Source: Streptomyces catenulae (GTDB lineage Bacteria > Actinomycetota > Actinomycetes > Streptomycetales > Streptomycetaceae). From it: a stretch of 64,000 bases of DNA. Under the pieces are notes generated by a model. The model was not told the origin of the DNA. It made no database searches and saw only the letters and a list, made by a program, of their open reading frames with translations. The position numbers and the translations under genes were made by a program. Below, in pieces: positions 52,950 to 61,499 of this stretch (positions within the stretch are counted from its first letter, which is position 1; each line of letters starts with the position of its first letter). The stretch spans positions 199,844 through 263,843 of the forward strand of contig NZ_JODY01000007.1 in assembly GCF_000718015.1 (NCBI RefSeq). The letters run 5' to 3'.

Positions 52950-55900
52950 ATGACCCGTCCGACCCGTCGTACCCTGCTGGGCTCCGCCGCCGCGCTCGGG
53001 GTGCGGGCCACGCTCGGCGGGGGCGCCGCCGTCCCGGGGCCGGGCCCGGCCGACGGGGGCGCGCCGTTCGACGCCGGTCCGGCGCACGAGGCGCTGCGCC
53101 GTCTGTTGCCGCACCACGCGGCGCAGTTCCGGCTCGCCGCGCTGGACCGTGACACCGCCGGGGACCGCTTCCGGGTCGGCGGGCGGGCCGGGCGGATCGA
53201 GGTGGCGGCGACCTCCCCGGCGACACTGCTGACCGGTGTCCACCACTATCTGCGCCACACCTGCGGGGCTCAACTGTCCTGGGGTGGCGACCAGTTGGCG
53301 CTGCCGGAACGGCTGCCCGCGCCGGACGGGCCCGCCGGGCGGTCCTGTGCGCTGCCGCACCGCTTCGCCCTCAACGACACCCACGACGGCTACACCGCCC
53401 CGTACGCCGACTGGCCGCGCTGGGAGCGGCTGATCGATCTGCTGGCGCTGCACGGGGTGAACGAGGTGCTGGTCACGCCGGGTGCGGAGGCGGTCTACCA
53501 CCGGCTGCTGACCGGGTTCGGGTACTCCGACGCCGAGGCGCGGGCCTGGATCCCGCAGCCGACCCACCAGCCGTGGTGGCTGCTGCAGAACATGAGCGAC
53601 TACGGCGGGCCGATCGAACCGGCGCTGCTGGCACGCCGGGCGGAGCTGGGGCGGCGGATCACCGACCGGCTGCGCGCCCTGGGGATGCGGCCGGTGCTGC
53701 CGGGCTACTTCGGCACCGTGCCGGTGGACTTCGCGGCGCGGAACCCGGGGGCGCGCACCGTGCCGCAGGGCGTCTGGGCGGGGCTGCGCCGCCCGGACTG
53801 GCTGGACCCGCGCACCGGGGTGTTCGCCGACGTCGCCGCCGCGTTCTACCGCCACCAGCACGAACTGCTGGGCCCGGCGGGTCACTTCAAGATGGATCTG
53901 CTGCACGAGGGCGGCGACCCGGGTGACGTACCGGTGGCGGACGCGGCGCGGGCGGTGGAGCGGGCGCTGCGCACCGCGCACCCCGGGGCGACGTGGGTGA
54001 TCCTGGGCTGGCAGGAGAACCCCCGGCCGGAGCTGCTGGACGGCGTCGACCGGGACCGGATGCTGATCGTGGACGGGCTGAGCGATCTGGACACCGTCGG
54101 CGACCGGGAGCGGGACTGGCGCGGCACGCCGTACGCGTTCGGGACGATCCCCAACTTCGGCGGGCGCACCACGATCGGGGCGAAGACGCACCGGTGGACG
54201 GAGCGGTTCACGGTGTGGCGGGACAAGCCGGGCAGCGCGCTGGCCGGGACGGCGTACATGCCGGAGGCGGCGGAGCGCGATCCGGCGGCGTTCGCGCTCT
54301 TCGCGGAGTTGGCGTGGAGCGAGCGGCCGGTGGACCGCGCCGCGTGGTTCGACGGTTACGCGGACGCCCGGTACGGGGGCCGGGACGCCGCCGCGCGGGC
54401 CGCGTTCGCCGCGTTGCGCACCAGCGCGTACGAGATCTCCAGTGCGGACGGGCGGCCGCACGACGCGGTGTTCGCGGCCCGCCCGGACCTGGCGGCGCGG
54501 TCGGGGACGGCGCACGCCACGCACACCCCGGCGTGCGATCCGGCGGCGGTGGACACCGCGTTCGCCGCGCTGCTGGACGTCCGGCCCGCGCTGCGCGGCG
54601 CCGACACCTACCGCCACGATCTGACCGACCTGGCCCGGCAGGCGCTCGCCAACCGGTCCTGGCAGCTCATCCCGCAGCTCCAGGAGGCGTACCGGCGCGG
54701 TGACGGGGCGGCGTTCGGGGCGCTGTCGGCGCTGTGGCTGCGGCTGTTGCGGCTGAGCGAGGAGGTCACCGGCGCGCACCGGCGTTTCCTGCTGGGGCCG
54801 TGGCTGGCGCAGGCGCGGGCGGCGGCCGCCGGGGACGCGGCGCTTCAGGCACGGCTGGAGCGGTCGGCGCGGGCGCTGATCACCAGTTGGGCGGACCGGC
54901 CGACGGCCGACGGCGGCAAGCTGGCCCGCTACGCCAACCGGGACTGGCACGGGCTGATCGGCGAGGTGTATCTGCCGCAGTGGCGGGCGTATCTGGACGA
55001 GTGGGGGGATGCGCTGGCGGCCGGGCGGGAGCCGAGGGCGTTCGACTGGTACGCGTGGGAGGAGGAGTGGACGCGGCGGCGGGACCGGCATCCGGAGCGG
55101 CCGGACACCGACGCGTACCGCACCGCGCGGCGGGTCCGTGAGGCGTTGGCGGCGGCGCCGTACCAGGGGACGCTGACGGTCACGGCGGAGCCCGTGACGC
55201 TGCCGCCGGGCGGGCGGGCGCGGGTCACGGCGGCGCTGCGCAACGTCAACGGGCTGCGCGCCACCGGCCGGGTGGACTTCGCGCTGAGCGGCCCGGAGGC
55301 GCGGCCGGAGGGTCCGCTGTCGCTGCCGTCCGTCGGCCCCGGCGCCACCGGGCGGGCGCGCTGGCACGTCACGGCTCCGGCGGGTCCGCCGCGGGAGCCG
55401 TTGCGGGCGCTGCCGTACACGCTGACCGCCACGTACGGGCCGCGCGGCGAGGCGCGGGTGCGGGCGGTGCGGGAGGACACGCTGTGGGTGGCGGGTCCGC
55501 TGGAGGCAGGGTTGGCCACGGTCACCACCAGTGGGGCGGTTTTCGGTCAGCTGGCGGAGCGGTTCGCGATCGACGGCGGCGGCGCCGATCTGTGGCGGGC
55601 CACCGCGGAGTTCGGCGCGCTCTACCGGCCGGGGGCGCTCGCCGCGGGCGGATCGGCGCAGGTCGAGGTGGTGCGCCAGGACGCGACGGGGCCGTGGGCG
55701 CGGGCGGGCCTGATCGTCCGCAACGGGCTGGCCGCGGCGCCCGGCTCCCCCGGGGCGCGCGGTTTCCTCAACCTCTCCGTCACCCCGGCCAACGGGGTGG
55801 TGCTCTCCTACGACGCGTCCGGCGACGGCACCCTCGACACCTACGAACGGCTGACGGGGGTGACCGCCCCGGTGACGCTGCGGCTGGTGCGGGGCGCCGA

Positions 55901-56087
55901 CGGGGCGGGCGGCGGTACGTACACCGGGTCGTGTTCGGTGGACGGCGGCGTGACGTGGCGGGATGTGGGCACGGTGCGGGTGCCGGGGGCGGCCGCGGCG
56001 CAGGACGCGGGGTTGCACCAGTGTGCGGCCAACTCCGGCTCGGGGGCGCGCGGGACGGCCGAGTTCCGCCGCTGGAGCCTGCGGTGA
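52950..56087 (+). CDS. secreted GH89-family alpha-N-acetylglucosaminidase-like enzyme
   Basis: 1045 residues. The N-terminus has a twin-arginine motif (RRTLLGSAAALGV), predicting Tat export. The GH89 catalytic part has recognisable family phrases: LRRLLPHHAAQFRLAALD near residue 48, LSWGGDQLALP, LLALHGVNEVLVTPG, WLLQNMSDYGGPIEPALL, RALGMRPVLPGYFGTVP, HFKMDLLHEGGDPGDVPVADAA and WVILGWQENPRPELLDG. The family cleaves terminal alpha-GlcNAc. The last 200 residues resemble a beta-sandwich carbohydrate-binding module. GAGGCCGCC precedes ATG 52950. It is not next to sugar transport or regulatory genes. Confidence 0.88.
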   Translation: MTRPTRRTLLGSAAALGVRATLGGGAAVPGPGPADGGAPFDAGPAHEALRRLLPHHAAQFRLAALDRDTAGDRFRVGGRAGRIEVAATSPATLLTGVHHYLRHTCGAQLSWGGDQLALPERLPAPDGPAGRSCALPHRFALNDTHDGYTAPYADWPRWERLIDLLALHGVNEVLVTPGAEAVYHRLLTGFGYSDAEARAWIPQPTHQPWWLLQNMSDYGGPIEPALLARRAELGRRITDRLRALGMRPVLPGYFGTVPVDFAARNPGARTVPQGVWAGLRRPDWLDPRTGVFADVAAAFYRHQHELLGPAGHFKMDLLHEGGDPGDVPVADAARAVERALRTAHPGATWVILGWQENPRPELLDGVDRDRMLIVDGLSDLDTVGDRERDWRGTPYAFGTIPNFGGRTTIGAKTHRWTERFTVWRDKPGSALAGTAYMPEAAERDPAAFALFAELAWSERPVDRAAWFDGYADARYGGRDAAARAAFAALRTSAYEISSADGRPHDAVFAARPDLAARSGTAHATHTPACDPAAVDTAFAALLDVRPALRGADTYRHDLTDLARQALANRSWQLIPQLQEAYRRGDGAAFGALSALWLRLLRLSEEVTGAHRRFLLGPWLAQARAAAAGDAALQARLERSARALITSWADRPTADGGKLARYANRDWHGLIGEVYLPQWRAYLDEWGDALAAGREPRAFDWYAWEEEWTRRRDRHPERPDTDAYRTARRVREALAAAPYQGTLTVTAEPVTLPPGGRARVTAALRNVNGLRATGRVDFALSGPEARPEGPLSLPSVGPGATGRARWHVTAPAGPPREPLRALPYTLTATYGPRGEARVRAVREDTLWVAGPLEAGLATVTTSGAVFGQLAERFAIDGGGADLWRATAEFGALYRPGALAAGGSAQVEVVRQDATGPWARAGLIVRNGLAAAPGSPGARGFLNLSVTPANGVVLSYDASGDGTLDTYERLTGVTAPVTLRLVRGADGAGGGTYTGSCSVDGGVTWRDVGTVRVPGAAAAQDAGLHQCAANSGSGARGTAEFRRWSLR

Positions 56088-56145
56088 CCTGCCGGTCACC
56101 CCGTACGCTGAGCCGGATGGATCACGTGAGTGAGGGGACAACGGC

Positions 56146-56430
56146 ATGAGCGCCGCAGCGGAGCAGGAAGCAGCCGACCGGGAAGCGGCCGAGAGGGCGG
56201 CGGCGAAGGAGGCCGAGAAGGTCTGGCTGTACGGCCTCGACATCTCGGACGCCACCTGGCAGCGCGCCCCGGGCGATGCGGAGGAGGCGGTGGAGATCGC
56301 GTTCCTGGAGCGTGGCGCGGTCGCGATGCGGAACTCCACCGAGCCGGATGTGGTCCTGCGCTACACCAAGGCGGAGTGGGACGCGTTCGTCCTGGGCGCC
56401 CGGGACGGCGAATTCGACCTGGAGATCTGA
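56146..56430 (+). CDS. DUF397 domain protein with Ala/Glu-rich N-terminus
   Basis: 94 residues. An N-terminal Ala/Glu-rich helix (AAEQEAADREAAERAAAKEAEK) precedes the DUF397 pattern TWQRAPGDAEEAVEIAFLE, AMRNSTEPDVVLRYTKAEWDAFVLGARDGEFDLEI. DUF397 proteins are small partners of XRE-type regulators in Streptomyces (WhiJ-like systems), but no XRE gene is adjacent here, so it is an orphan. ATG 56146 is preceded by GAGGGGACAACGGC. It lies 114 bases upstream of the sigma-like gene copy B, and the two could be co-transcribed. Confidence 0.82.
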   Translation: MSAAAEQEAADREAAERAAAKEAEKVWLYGLDISDATWQRAPGDAEEAVEIAFLERGAVAMRNSTEPDVVLRYTKAEWDAFVLGARDGEFDLEI

Positions 56431-56544
56431 ACACCCCTGTGGCGGGCGGCCGTTGACGGCCGGGCCCGCGACCCCCTCCGGTCATCCGTCCCGGCGTCCG
56501 CGCCGGGCGGGTGACCGGCCTCGTCGTCGCTCGTTTCACCCGGC

Positions 56545-58515
56545 GTGAAACAGCAGTCGACACCCTCCCGTCAGGACAGCGCCCCCGAGGACCGCGTCGC
56601 CGCCCACCCGGTCGGCGGGGCCCCGGACGGCCCCGACGCACTCGACGTCGAAGAGGCCGAGGAAGCGCTGGTCACGCACTATCCGCGGCTGGTGCGGCTG
56701 GCCTATCTGGTGCTGCCGCACGGCGGTGGCCGCGGCCGTCGGGTGCGCGCCGCGCACGCCGTCACCCAGCGTGCCCTGCCGCGCCGCCGTACCGCCACGG
56801 AGTCCCTGCCGCTGCCCGGCCCACGCGGCCCCCTGGAGGCGGACGGCCTCGGGTACGCGGTGCTGCGGATCCGGGTGGTGCGGGAGGCGCTGGCGGTGGC
56901 GGGCGGCCGGTGGCGGCGGCCGGGTCCGTTGCCGCAGGTGTGGGGGGTGCGGTTGGCGCCGCGGTCGGGCGGGGCGGCGGAGTCGGCGCTGGACCGGGAG
57001 TTGGCGGAGCTGTCGGCGGCGGGGCGGGCCGCGTATGTGCTGCGGGAGCTGGAGCGGCTGCCCTCCGCGGAGGTGCTCCGGACGCTGGCGGCCGCCGGGG
57101 TGCGGGATCCGGAGGTCGCGGCGGTGGAGGCGGAGGAGGTGGCGGCGCCGGGCGTGGTGCGGGGCCGGTCACTGCTGGAGTCGCCGGAGTTCGACGCGTG
57201 TGCGCTGCAGGCCCGGCCGACGGATCTGATCCGGCGGCGGCAGCACGGCCGGGCGCTGCTGGCGGCGGGGGTCGCGGTGGTGGTGTGCGGGGCGCTGCTG
57301 GGGCTGCCGGGGCAGGGCTGGGGGCCGCAGGGCGCGGCGGCGCCGCCGTACGCGGAGAACGCGGCGGCGCGGGCGGCGTTGGATCCGGCGCGGTTGGCGG
57401 TGTCGTCGCCGACGGCGTGGAAGTCGGCGGCGCGGGAGGACTTCGCGGCCTGGCCGGCGCGGGGCGACCGGGTCGGCGACAAGGCGTTGCTGCGGCGGGC
57501 GCTGGCGGTGTGGGCGCGGCCGGGGCCGCGGGTGAAGGTGGCGGCGACGCCGGGTACCGCGTCGGGTCCGGCGGCCGGTCCCGCGCAGTTGCTGTTCGCG
57601 GGGACGGTGGACCATGCGGCGGTGGTGCTGTTCCACGACGGGCAGCGGCTGGTGCGGTACGCGGAGGCGGCGGACGGTTCGACGGACGCGGGCGCGGCGC
57701 TGGACTTCGCGCGGGCGGACGGGGCGCAGGGCGCGTCGGCGGCGGCGTTGGCGGTGGGCCGTACGGCCCGTAACGTCCGCTATCTGACGGCGCCTTGGGC
57801 GTCCTCCGTGCGGCTGGTGGATCTGCTGAAGCCGGACGCGCCCGGGGAGCGGCTGGCGGTGGACGCGCAGGGGCTGACCGCTCCGGCGCCGTCGCCGGGC
57901 CCGTCCGGCGGCTGCGACTCCTGGCCCGCGCTGCGGACGGACGGTGCGCTGCTGACCGATCTGGGCGAGACGACCCCGGCGCGGTTGACGTACGGGACGC
58001 CGCAGGCGCCGGGGGCGGTGGACGGTCCGGAGGGGCGGACGGCGTGGGCGCGGACGGCGTGCCAACTGCCGGCGTTGCGGGGGCTGGGGGTGCAGTCGGT
58101 GAACGCGTGGCCGTTCGCGCGGCAGACGCTGCCGGGCGGGTCGGGCACGGTGTCGTGGCTCTGTGCCCGGGCGGAGACGTGGCGGGGTCCGGGGAGCCGG
58201 ACGCTGTCGGTGTTCCAGCCTCCGGCGCCGTCCGGGCAGCCGTATGCGACGGGGGCGGTGACGGCGGCGGCCGAGGGCGGTACGGCGTGCGGTCCGCGGG
58301 CGCCGCGGGTGCTGGCCGGGGTGTTGTGGAAGTCCGGGGGCGGCGCGTGGTGGCTGCTGGCGGCGGGCAGCCGGGAGGTCACGTCGATCGCGGCGACCGG
58401 CGGTGTGCAGGGCGGCGCGGCGGGCCGGTTGCTGTCGCTGCGCGTCCCGGCGGGCAGCCACGCGCAGTTGGCGGGCCGCCTGAGCAACGGCGCCCGGATC
58501 GACGGACTGGGCTGA
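56545..58515 (+). CDS. membrane-anchored sigma-factor-like protein, copy B
   Basis: 656 residues, the same plan as the protein at 18189-20156. The N-terminal sigma-like part includes HYPRLVRLAYLVLP at about 45-58 and a region-4-like LAELSAAGRAAYVLRELERLPSAEVLRTLA; a conserved juxtamembrane block SPEFDACALQARPTDLIRRR leads to one membrane helix at about 235-255; then a 400-residue outside domain with shared phrases (VLFHDGQRLVRYAE, LLTDLGETTPARLTYGTP, WLCARAETWRGPGSRT). GTG 56545 has no clear ribosome binding site, so the start is less sure than in copy A. A 17-bp terminator follows. Confidence 0.72.
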   Translation: MKQQSTPSRQDSAPEDRVAAHPVGGAPDGPDALDVEEAEEALVTHYPRLVRLAYLVLPHGGGRGRRVRAAHAVTQRALPRRRTATESLPLPGPRGPLEADGLGYAVLRIRVVREALAVAGGRWRRPGPLPQVWGVRLAPRSGGAAESALDRELAELSAAGRAAYVLRELERLPSAEVLRTLAAAGVRDPEVAAVEAEEVAAPGVVRGRSLLESPEFDACALQARPTDLIRRRQHGRALLAAGVAVVVCGALLGLPGQGWGPQGAAAPPYAENAAARAALDPARLAVSSPTAWKSAAREDFAAWPARGDRVGDKALLRRALAVWARPGPRVKVAATPGTASGPAAGPAQLLFAGTVDHAAVVLFHDGQRLVRYAEAADGSTDAGAALDFARADGAQGASAAALAVGRTARNVRYLTAPWASSVRLVDLLKPDAPGERLAVDAQGLTAPAPSPGPSGGCDSWPALRTDGALLTDLGETTPARLTYGTPQAPGAVDGPEGRTAWARTACQLPALRGLGVQSVNAWPFARQTLPGGSGTVSWLCARAETWRGPGSRTLSVFQPPAPSGQPYATGAVTAAAEGGTACGPRAPRVLAGVLWKSGGGAWWLLAAGSREVTSIAATGGVQGGAAGRLLSLRVPAGSHAQLAGRLSNGARIDGLG

Positions 58516-58537
58516 CCGGGACGGCGGACGGCCCGGC

Positions 58538-58579
58538 GGCAGCGGCAGCGGCAGCGGCAGCGGCAGCGGCAGCGGCAGC
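58538..58579 (+). repeat. seven copies of GGCAGC after sigma-like copy B
   Basis: Perfect tandem array of the 6-base unit GGCAGC, lying between the stop codon and the terminator of the sigma-like gene. It is probably a slippage-prone tract. Confidence 0.85.
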
Positions 58580-58586
58580 GGGACGG

Positions 58587-58631
58587 ATCCCGGGGGGACG
58601 GTGGACGACCACACCGTTCCCCCGGGATTTT
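58587..58631 (+). terminator. terminator after sigma-like copy B
   Basis: 17-bp stem with one G-U pair (58587-58603 with 58612-58628), 8-nt loop and TTTT at 58628-58631. Strong rho-independent terminator. Confidence 0.9.
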
Positions 58632-58647
58632 CCCTGTCCCAGGGGTA

Positions 58648-58675
58648 TTGCCAACGCCTTACCTCCCAGTAAATT
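58648..58675 (+). promoter_or_regulatory. promoter of a likely leaderless transcript, di-iron protein gene
   Basis: TTGCCA (58648) and TAAATT (58670) are 16 bases apart, and ATG 58682 lies 6 bases after the -10 box with no ribosome binding site. TTAC-CTCCCA-GTAA (58659-58672) inside it is a small dyad that a repressor such as the TetR encoded downstream could use. Confidence 0.55.
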
Positions 58676-58681
58676 GACGCC

Positions 58682-59596
58682 ATGTCTAACAAGGCGTCGC
58701 CGCGGCCCGAGCCGGTCGCACCGGAGCATGTGCCGCTGAAGGCCCGCAACGTCGCGTTCGACTGGGCCGACACCCCTCTCCACTGGGTCCCCGGGGACCC
58801 GTCCACCACCCACACCATCAACGTGCTGCATCTGCTGCTGCCCGCCGGTGAGCGCTGGTTCGTCCACGTCTACAAGCAGGCGCTGCCGCTGATCCGCGAC
58901 GACCGGCTGCGCGCGGACGTCATCGGCTTCATCGGGCAGGAGGCGATGCACTCGCAGGCGCACGACGGGGTGCTGCCGCATCTGCGGGCGCAGGGCCTGG
59001 ACCCGGAGCCGTACACCGCGCAGATCGACTGGTTCTTCGAGAAGCTGCTCGGCGACCGGACGCTGCCGCCGGGGCGGGCGCGGGCGTGGTGGCTGCGGGA
59101 GCGGATCGCGCTGATCGCGGCGATCGAGCACTACACCGCGTTCCTCGGCGACTGGGTGCTCAACGCGGAGGCGCTGGACGCGAAGGGCGCCGACCCGGTG
59201 ATGCTGGACCTGCTGCGCTGGCACGGCGCGGAGGAGGTCGAGCACCGGTCGGTGGCCTACGAACTCTTCCTGCACGTCGACGGCGGCTACCGGCGCCGGG
59301 CCCGCACCTGGGCGCTGGCCTTCGGTGCGCTGGTCTTCCTGTGGCAGCGCGGGATCCGCTTCTTCATGGAGAACGATCCGACGCTGCGCGACGGCAAGGC
59401 GTCCGCGAAGGACTTCTGGCGCGGTGGCCGGGAGGGCGTGCTGCCGGATCCCGCCGCCATCCTCCGGTCCGCCCCGCAGTACCTGAGCCCGAAGTACCAC
59501 CCCTCGCACCACGGCAGCACCGCGCAGGCCGCGGCCTATCTGGCCCGCTCCCCCGCCGCGGTCGCCGCCGAGGCCGGATCCCCTGGAGGCGCCTGA
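58682..59596 (+). CDS. PF10118-like protein, probable di-iron enzyme
   Basis: 304 residues. The family is labelled metal-dependent hydrolase, but the motifs look like a ferritin-like di-iron site: GQEAMHSQAH (E-x2-H) and GAEEVEHRSVAYEL (E-x2-H), each with a second Glu near, plus the central helix LIAAIEHYTAFLGD with E-x-x-Y. I infer oxygen chemistry at two metals. The gene ends 1 base before the reductase gene starts, and a TetR gene follows. It appears to have a leaderless promoter. This reading predicts a substrate-hydroxylating pair, not a hydrolase. Confidence 0.7.
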   Translation: MSNKASPRPEPVAPEHVPLKARNVAFDWADTPLHWVPGDPSTTHTINVLHLLLPAGERWFVHVYKQALPLIRDDRLRADVIGFIGQEAMHSQAHDGVLPHLRAQGLDPEPYTAQIDWFFEKLLGDRTLPPGRARAWWLRERIALIAAIEHYTAFLGDWVLNAEALDAKGADPVMLDLLRWHGAEEVEHRSVAYELFLHVDGGYRRRARTWALAFGALVFLWQRGIRFFMENDPTLRDGKASAKDFWRGGREGVLPDPAAILRSAPQYLSPKYHPSHHGSTAQAAAYLARSPAAVAAEAGSPGGA

Positions 59597-59597
59597 G

Positions 59598-60707
59598 ATG
59601 TCCGTCGTTCCCCGTCCCCGTGCCGTACGGACCGCGCTGGCGGTGGGCGGTGTGGCCGCGGCGCTGCTGGCCCGTTCCGCGCTGCGCCGCCGGATCCGGC
59701 GGTCGCCGCTGTGGCCGCTGCCGTCGCTGGAGGAGCCGGTCTCGGGCCGGGGCGGTGGCCGGGGCACCGGTGGTCTGCGGCTACGGGTCGCGGAGCGGAG
59801 CGAGGCGGCGGAGGGTGTGGTGGCGCTGCGGCTGATCGGTGGGCGGCTGCCCGCCTGGGAGCCGGGCGCGCACCTCGATCTGGTCCTGCCGTCGGGCACC
59901 GTGCGGCAGTACTCGCTCTGCGGGGACCCGGCGGACACGGGCTCGTACACCGTCGCGACGCGGCTGATCGCGGACGGGCGGGGCGGCTCGCGGGAGGTGC
60001 ACGAGGCGCTGCGCGAGGGCGTGGAGGTGGAGGTGCGCGGACCGCGCAACCGCTTCCCGCTCGCCGAGGCGCACGCCTATCTCTTCCTCGCGGGCGGTAT
60101 CGGCGTCACCCCGCTGCTGCCGATGGTGCGGCAGGCGGAGGCCGAGGGGGTGCCGTGGCGGATGGTGTACGCGGGGCGGTCGCGGGCGTCGATGCCGTTC
60201 CTGGCGGAGCTGGAGAAGCTGGCGGGCGGTGAGCGGCTGACGGTGGTGGCCGAGGACACCGACGGGCGGCCCGATCTGGCGGCGGCGCTGGCCGCGGCGC
60301 CGCCGCACGCCGCGGTGTACTGCTGCGGCCCGGATCCGCTGATGGACGCGGTGGCGGCGCTGCTGCCGGACGGCCCGGAGGGGCTGACGCTGCACACCGA
60401 ACGGTTCGCGCCCGCCGCCGCGCCCGAAGTGGCCGCCGGGGACGCCCCGTTCGAGGTGGAGCTGCGCCGCACCGGCCGCACGGTGACGGTGGAGCCCGGC
60501 ACCAGCGTGCTGCGCGCCGTCCGCGAGCAGGCGCTTCCGGATCTGCCGTACTCCTGCGAACAGGGCTTCTGCGGGACGTGTCAGCAACGGGTGCTGGCGG
60601 GCGAGGTCGACCACCGCGACGAGCTGCTGACCGACGCCGAGCGCGACGACTCGATGCTGCTCTGTGTGTCCCGGGCGCGGGGGGCGTCACTGACGCTGGA
60701 TCTGTGA
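59598..60707 (+). CDS. FMN/[2Fe-2S] oxidoreductase (phthalate dioxygenase reductase-like)
   Basis: 369 residues. The order is a membrane-anchor-like N-terminus (about residues 10-27, AVGGVAAALLARSAL), an FMN-binding barrel (VRQYSLCGDP), an NAD-binding domain (FLAGGIGVTPLLPM and YCCGPDPLMDA) and a C-terminal plant-type [2Fe-2S] ferredoxin with ligands in CEQGFCGTC and a fourth Cys near residue 358. These reductases pass electrons from NAD(P)H to an oxygenase. CTGGAGGCGCC precedes ATG 59598, which lies one base after the di-iron gene's stop, so co-translation is likely. It supports an oxygenase role for the upstream protein. Confidence 0.9.
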   Translation: MSVVPRPRAVRTALAVGGVAAALLARSALRRRIRRSPLWPLPSLEEPVSGRGGGRGTGGLRLRVAERSEAAEGVVALRLIGGRLPAWEPGAHLDLVLPSGTVRQYSLCGDPADTGSYTVATRLIADGRGGSREVHEALREGVEVEVRGPRNRFPLAEAHAYLFLAGGIGVTPLLPMVRQAEAEGVPWRMVYAGRSRASMPFLAELEKLAGGERLTVVAEDTDGRPDLAAALAAAPPHAAVYCCGPDPLMDAVAALLPDGPEGLTLHTERFAPAAAPEVAAGDAPFEVELRRTGRTVTVEPGTSVLRAVREQALPDLPYSCEQGFCGTCQQRVLAGEVDHRDELLTDAERDDSMLLCVSRARGASLTLDL

Positions 60708-60730
60708 GGCCGCGGGTGCCCCCCGGTCGT

Positions 60731-60736
60731 TAGGGT
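60731..60736 (+). promoter_or_regulatory. -10 box of a likely leaderless promoter for the TetR gene
   Basis: TAGGGT ends 7 nt before ATG 60744 with no ribosome binding site between them. Confidence 0.4.
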
Positions 60737-60743
60737 GTGCTCC

Positions 60744-61442
60744 ATGACGACCGGGGCGCGCCGCAGGATGGGCGTCGAGGAGCGGCGGGAGCAGCTGATC
60801 TCCGTCGCGCTCGACCATTTCAGCAACCGTTCGCCCGAGGACGTGTCGATCGACGAGATCGCCGAGGCGGCCGGGATATCGCGCCCGCTCGTGTACCACT
60901 ACTTCCCGGGCAAACAGCAGCTGTACGAGGCCGCGTTGCGGCGCGCCGCCGAGGAGTTGACGGCACGGTTCGTGGAGCCGCACGAGGGTCCGCTCGGGGC
61001 GCGGTTGCTGCGGGTGATGGAGCGGTTCTTCGACTTCGTCGACGAGCACGGGCCGGGGTTCTCGGCGCTGATGCGGGGCGGTCCGGCGATCGGCGCGGGC
61101 CGCACCGGCGCGCTGATCGAGGGCGTACGCCAGGCCGCGTACGAGCAGATCCTGGCGCATCTGGAGGTCACGGAGCCGTCGCCGCGGCTGACGCTGGTGG
61201 TGCGCTCGTGGGTGTCGCTGGCGGAGACCACGGCGCTGCTGTGGCTGGACGGCCGCACGGTGGCGCGCGGGGAGCTGGAGCGTCAACTCGTCCACGACTT
61301 CGCGGCGTTGGCGTCGGTGAGCGCGGCGTACGACGAGGGGATGGCGGACATCGTCCGCACCTTCCTGGAGAAGGAGCCACCGGGCGGGATGTTCGCCGAC
61401 CTGCTGGTCCGGCTGCTGGCACTGGCGCCGCAGCAGGCCTGA
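60744..61442 (+). CDS. TetR-family regulator of the di-iron/reductase pair
   Basis: 232 residues. The helix-turn-helix is at about 28-52 (EDVSIDEIAEAAGISRPLVYHYF), then helices that form the ligand pocket (FFDFVDEHGPGFSALMRGG; LTLVVRSWVSLAETTALLW). ATG 60744 is preferred to the one at 60735 because the latter lies within the -10 box; the start is probably leaderless. It follows the reductase gene by 36 bases and presumably controls the two upstream genes or itself. The ligand is unknown. TTAC-N6-GTAA at 58659-58672 upstream of the di-iron gene is a possible target. Confidence 0.85.
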   Translation: MTTGARRRMGVEERREQLISVALDHFSNRSPEDVSIDEIAEAAGISRPLVYHYFPGKQQLYEAALRRAAEELTARFVEPHEGPLGARLLRVMERFFDFVDEHGPGFSALMRGGPAIGAGRTGALIEGVRQAAYEQILAHLEVTEPSPRLTLVVRSWVSLAETTALLWLDGRTVARGELERQLVHDFAALASVSAAYDEGMADIVRTFLEKEPPGGMFADLLVRLLALAPQQA

Positions 61443-61499
61443 GCCGGGGACGGGGCCGGGCACGGCGGGTCGCGCCCCGCCGCGCCCGGTGCGCCTCCG

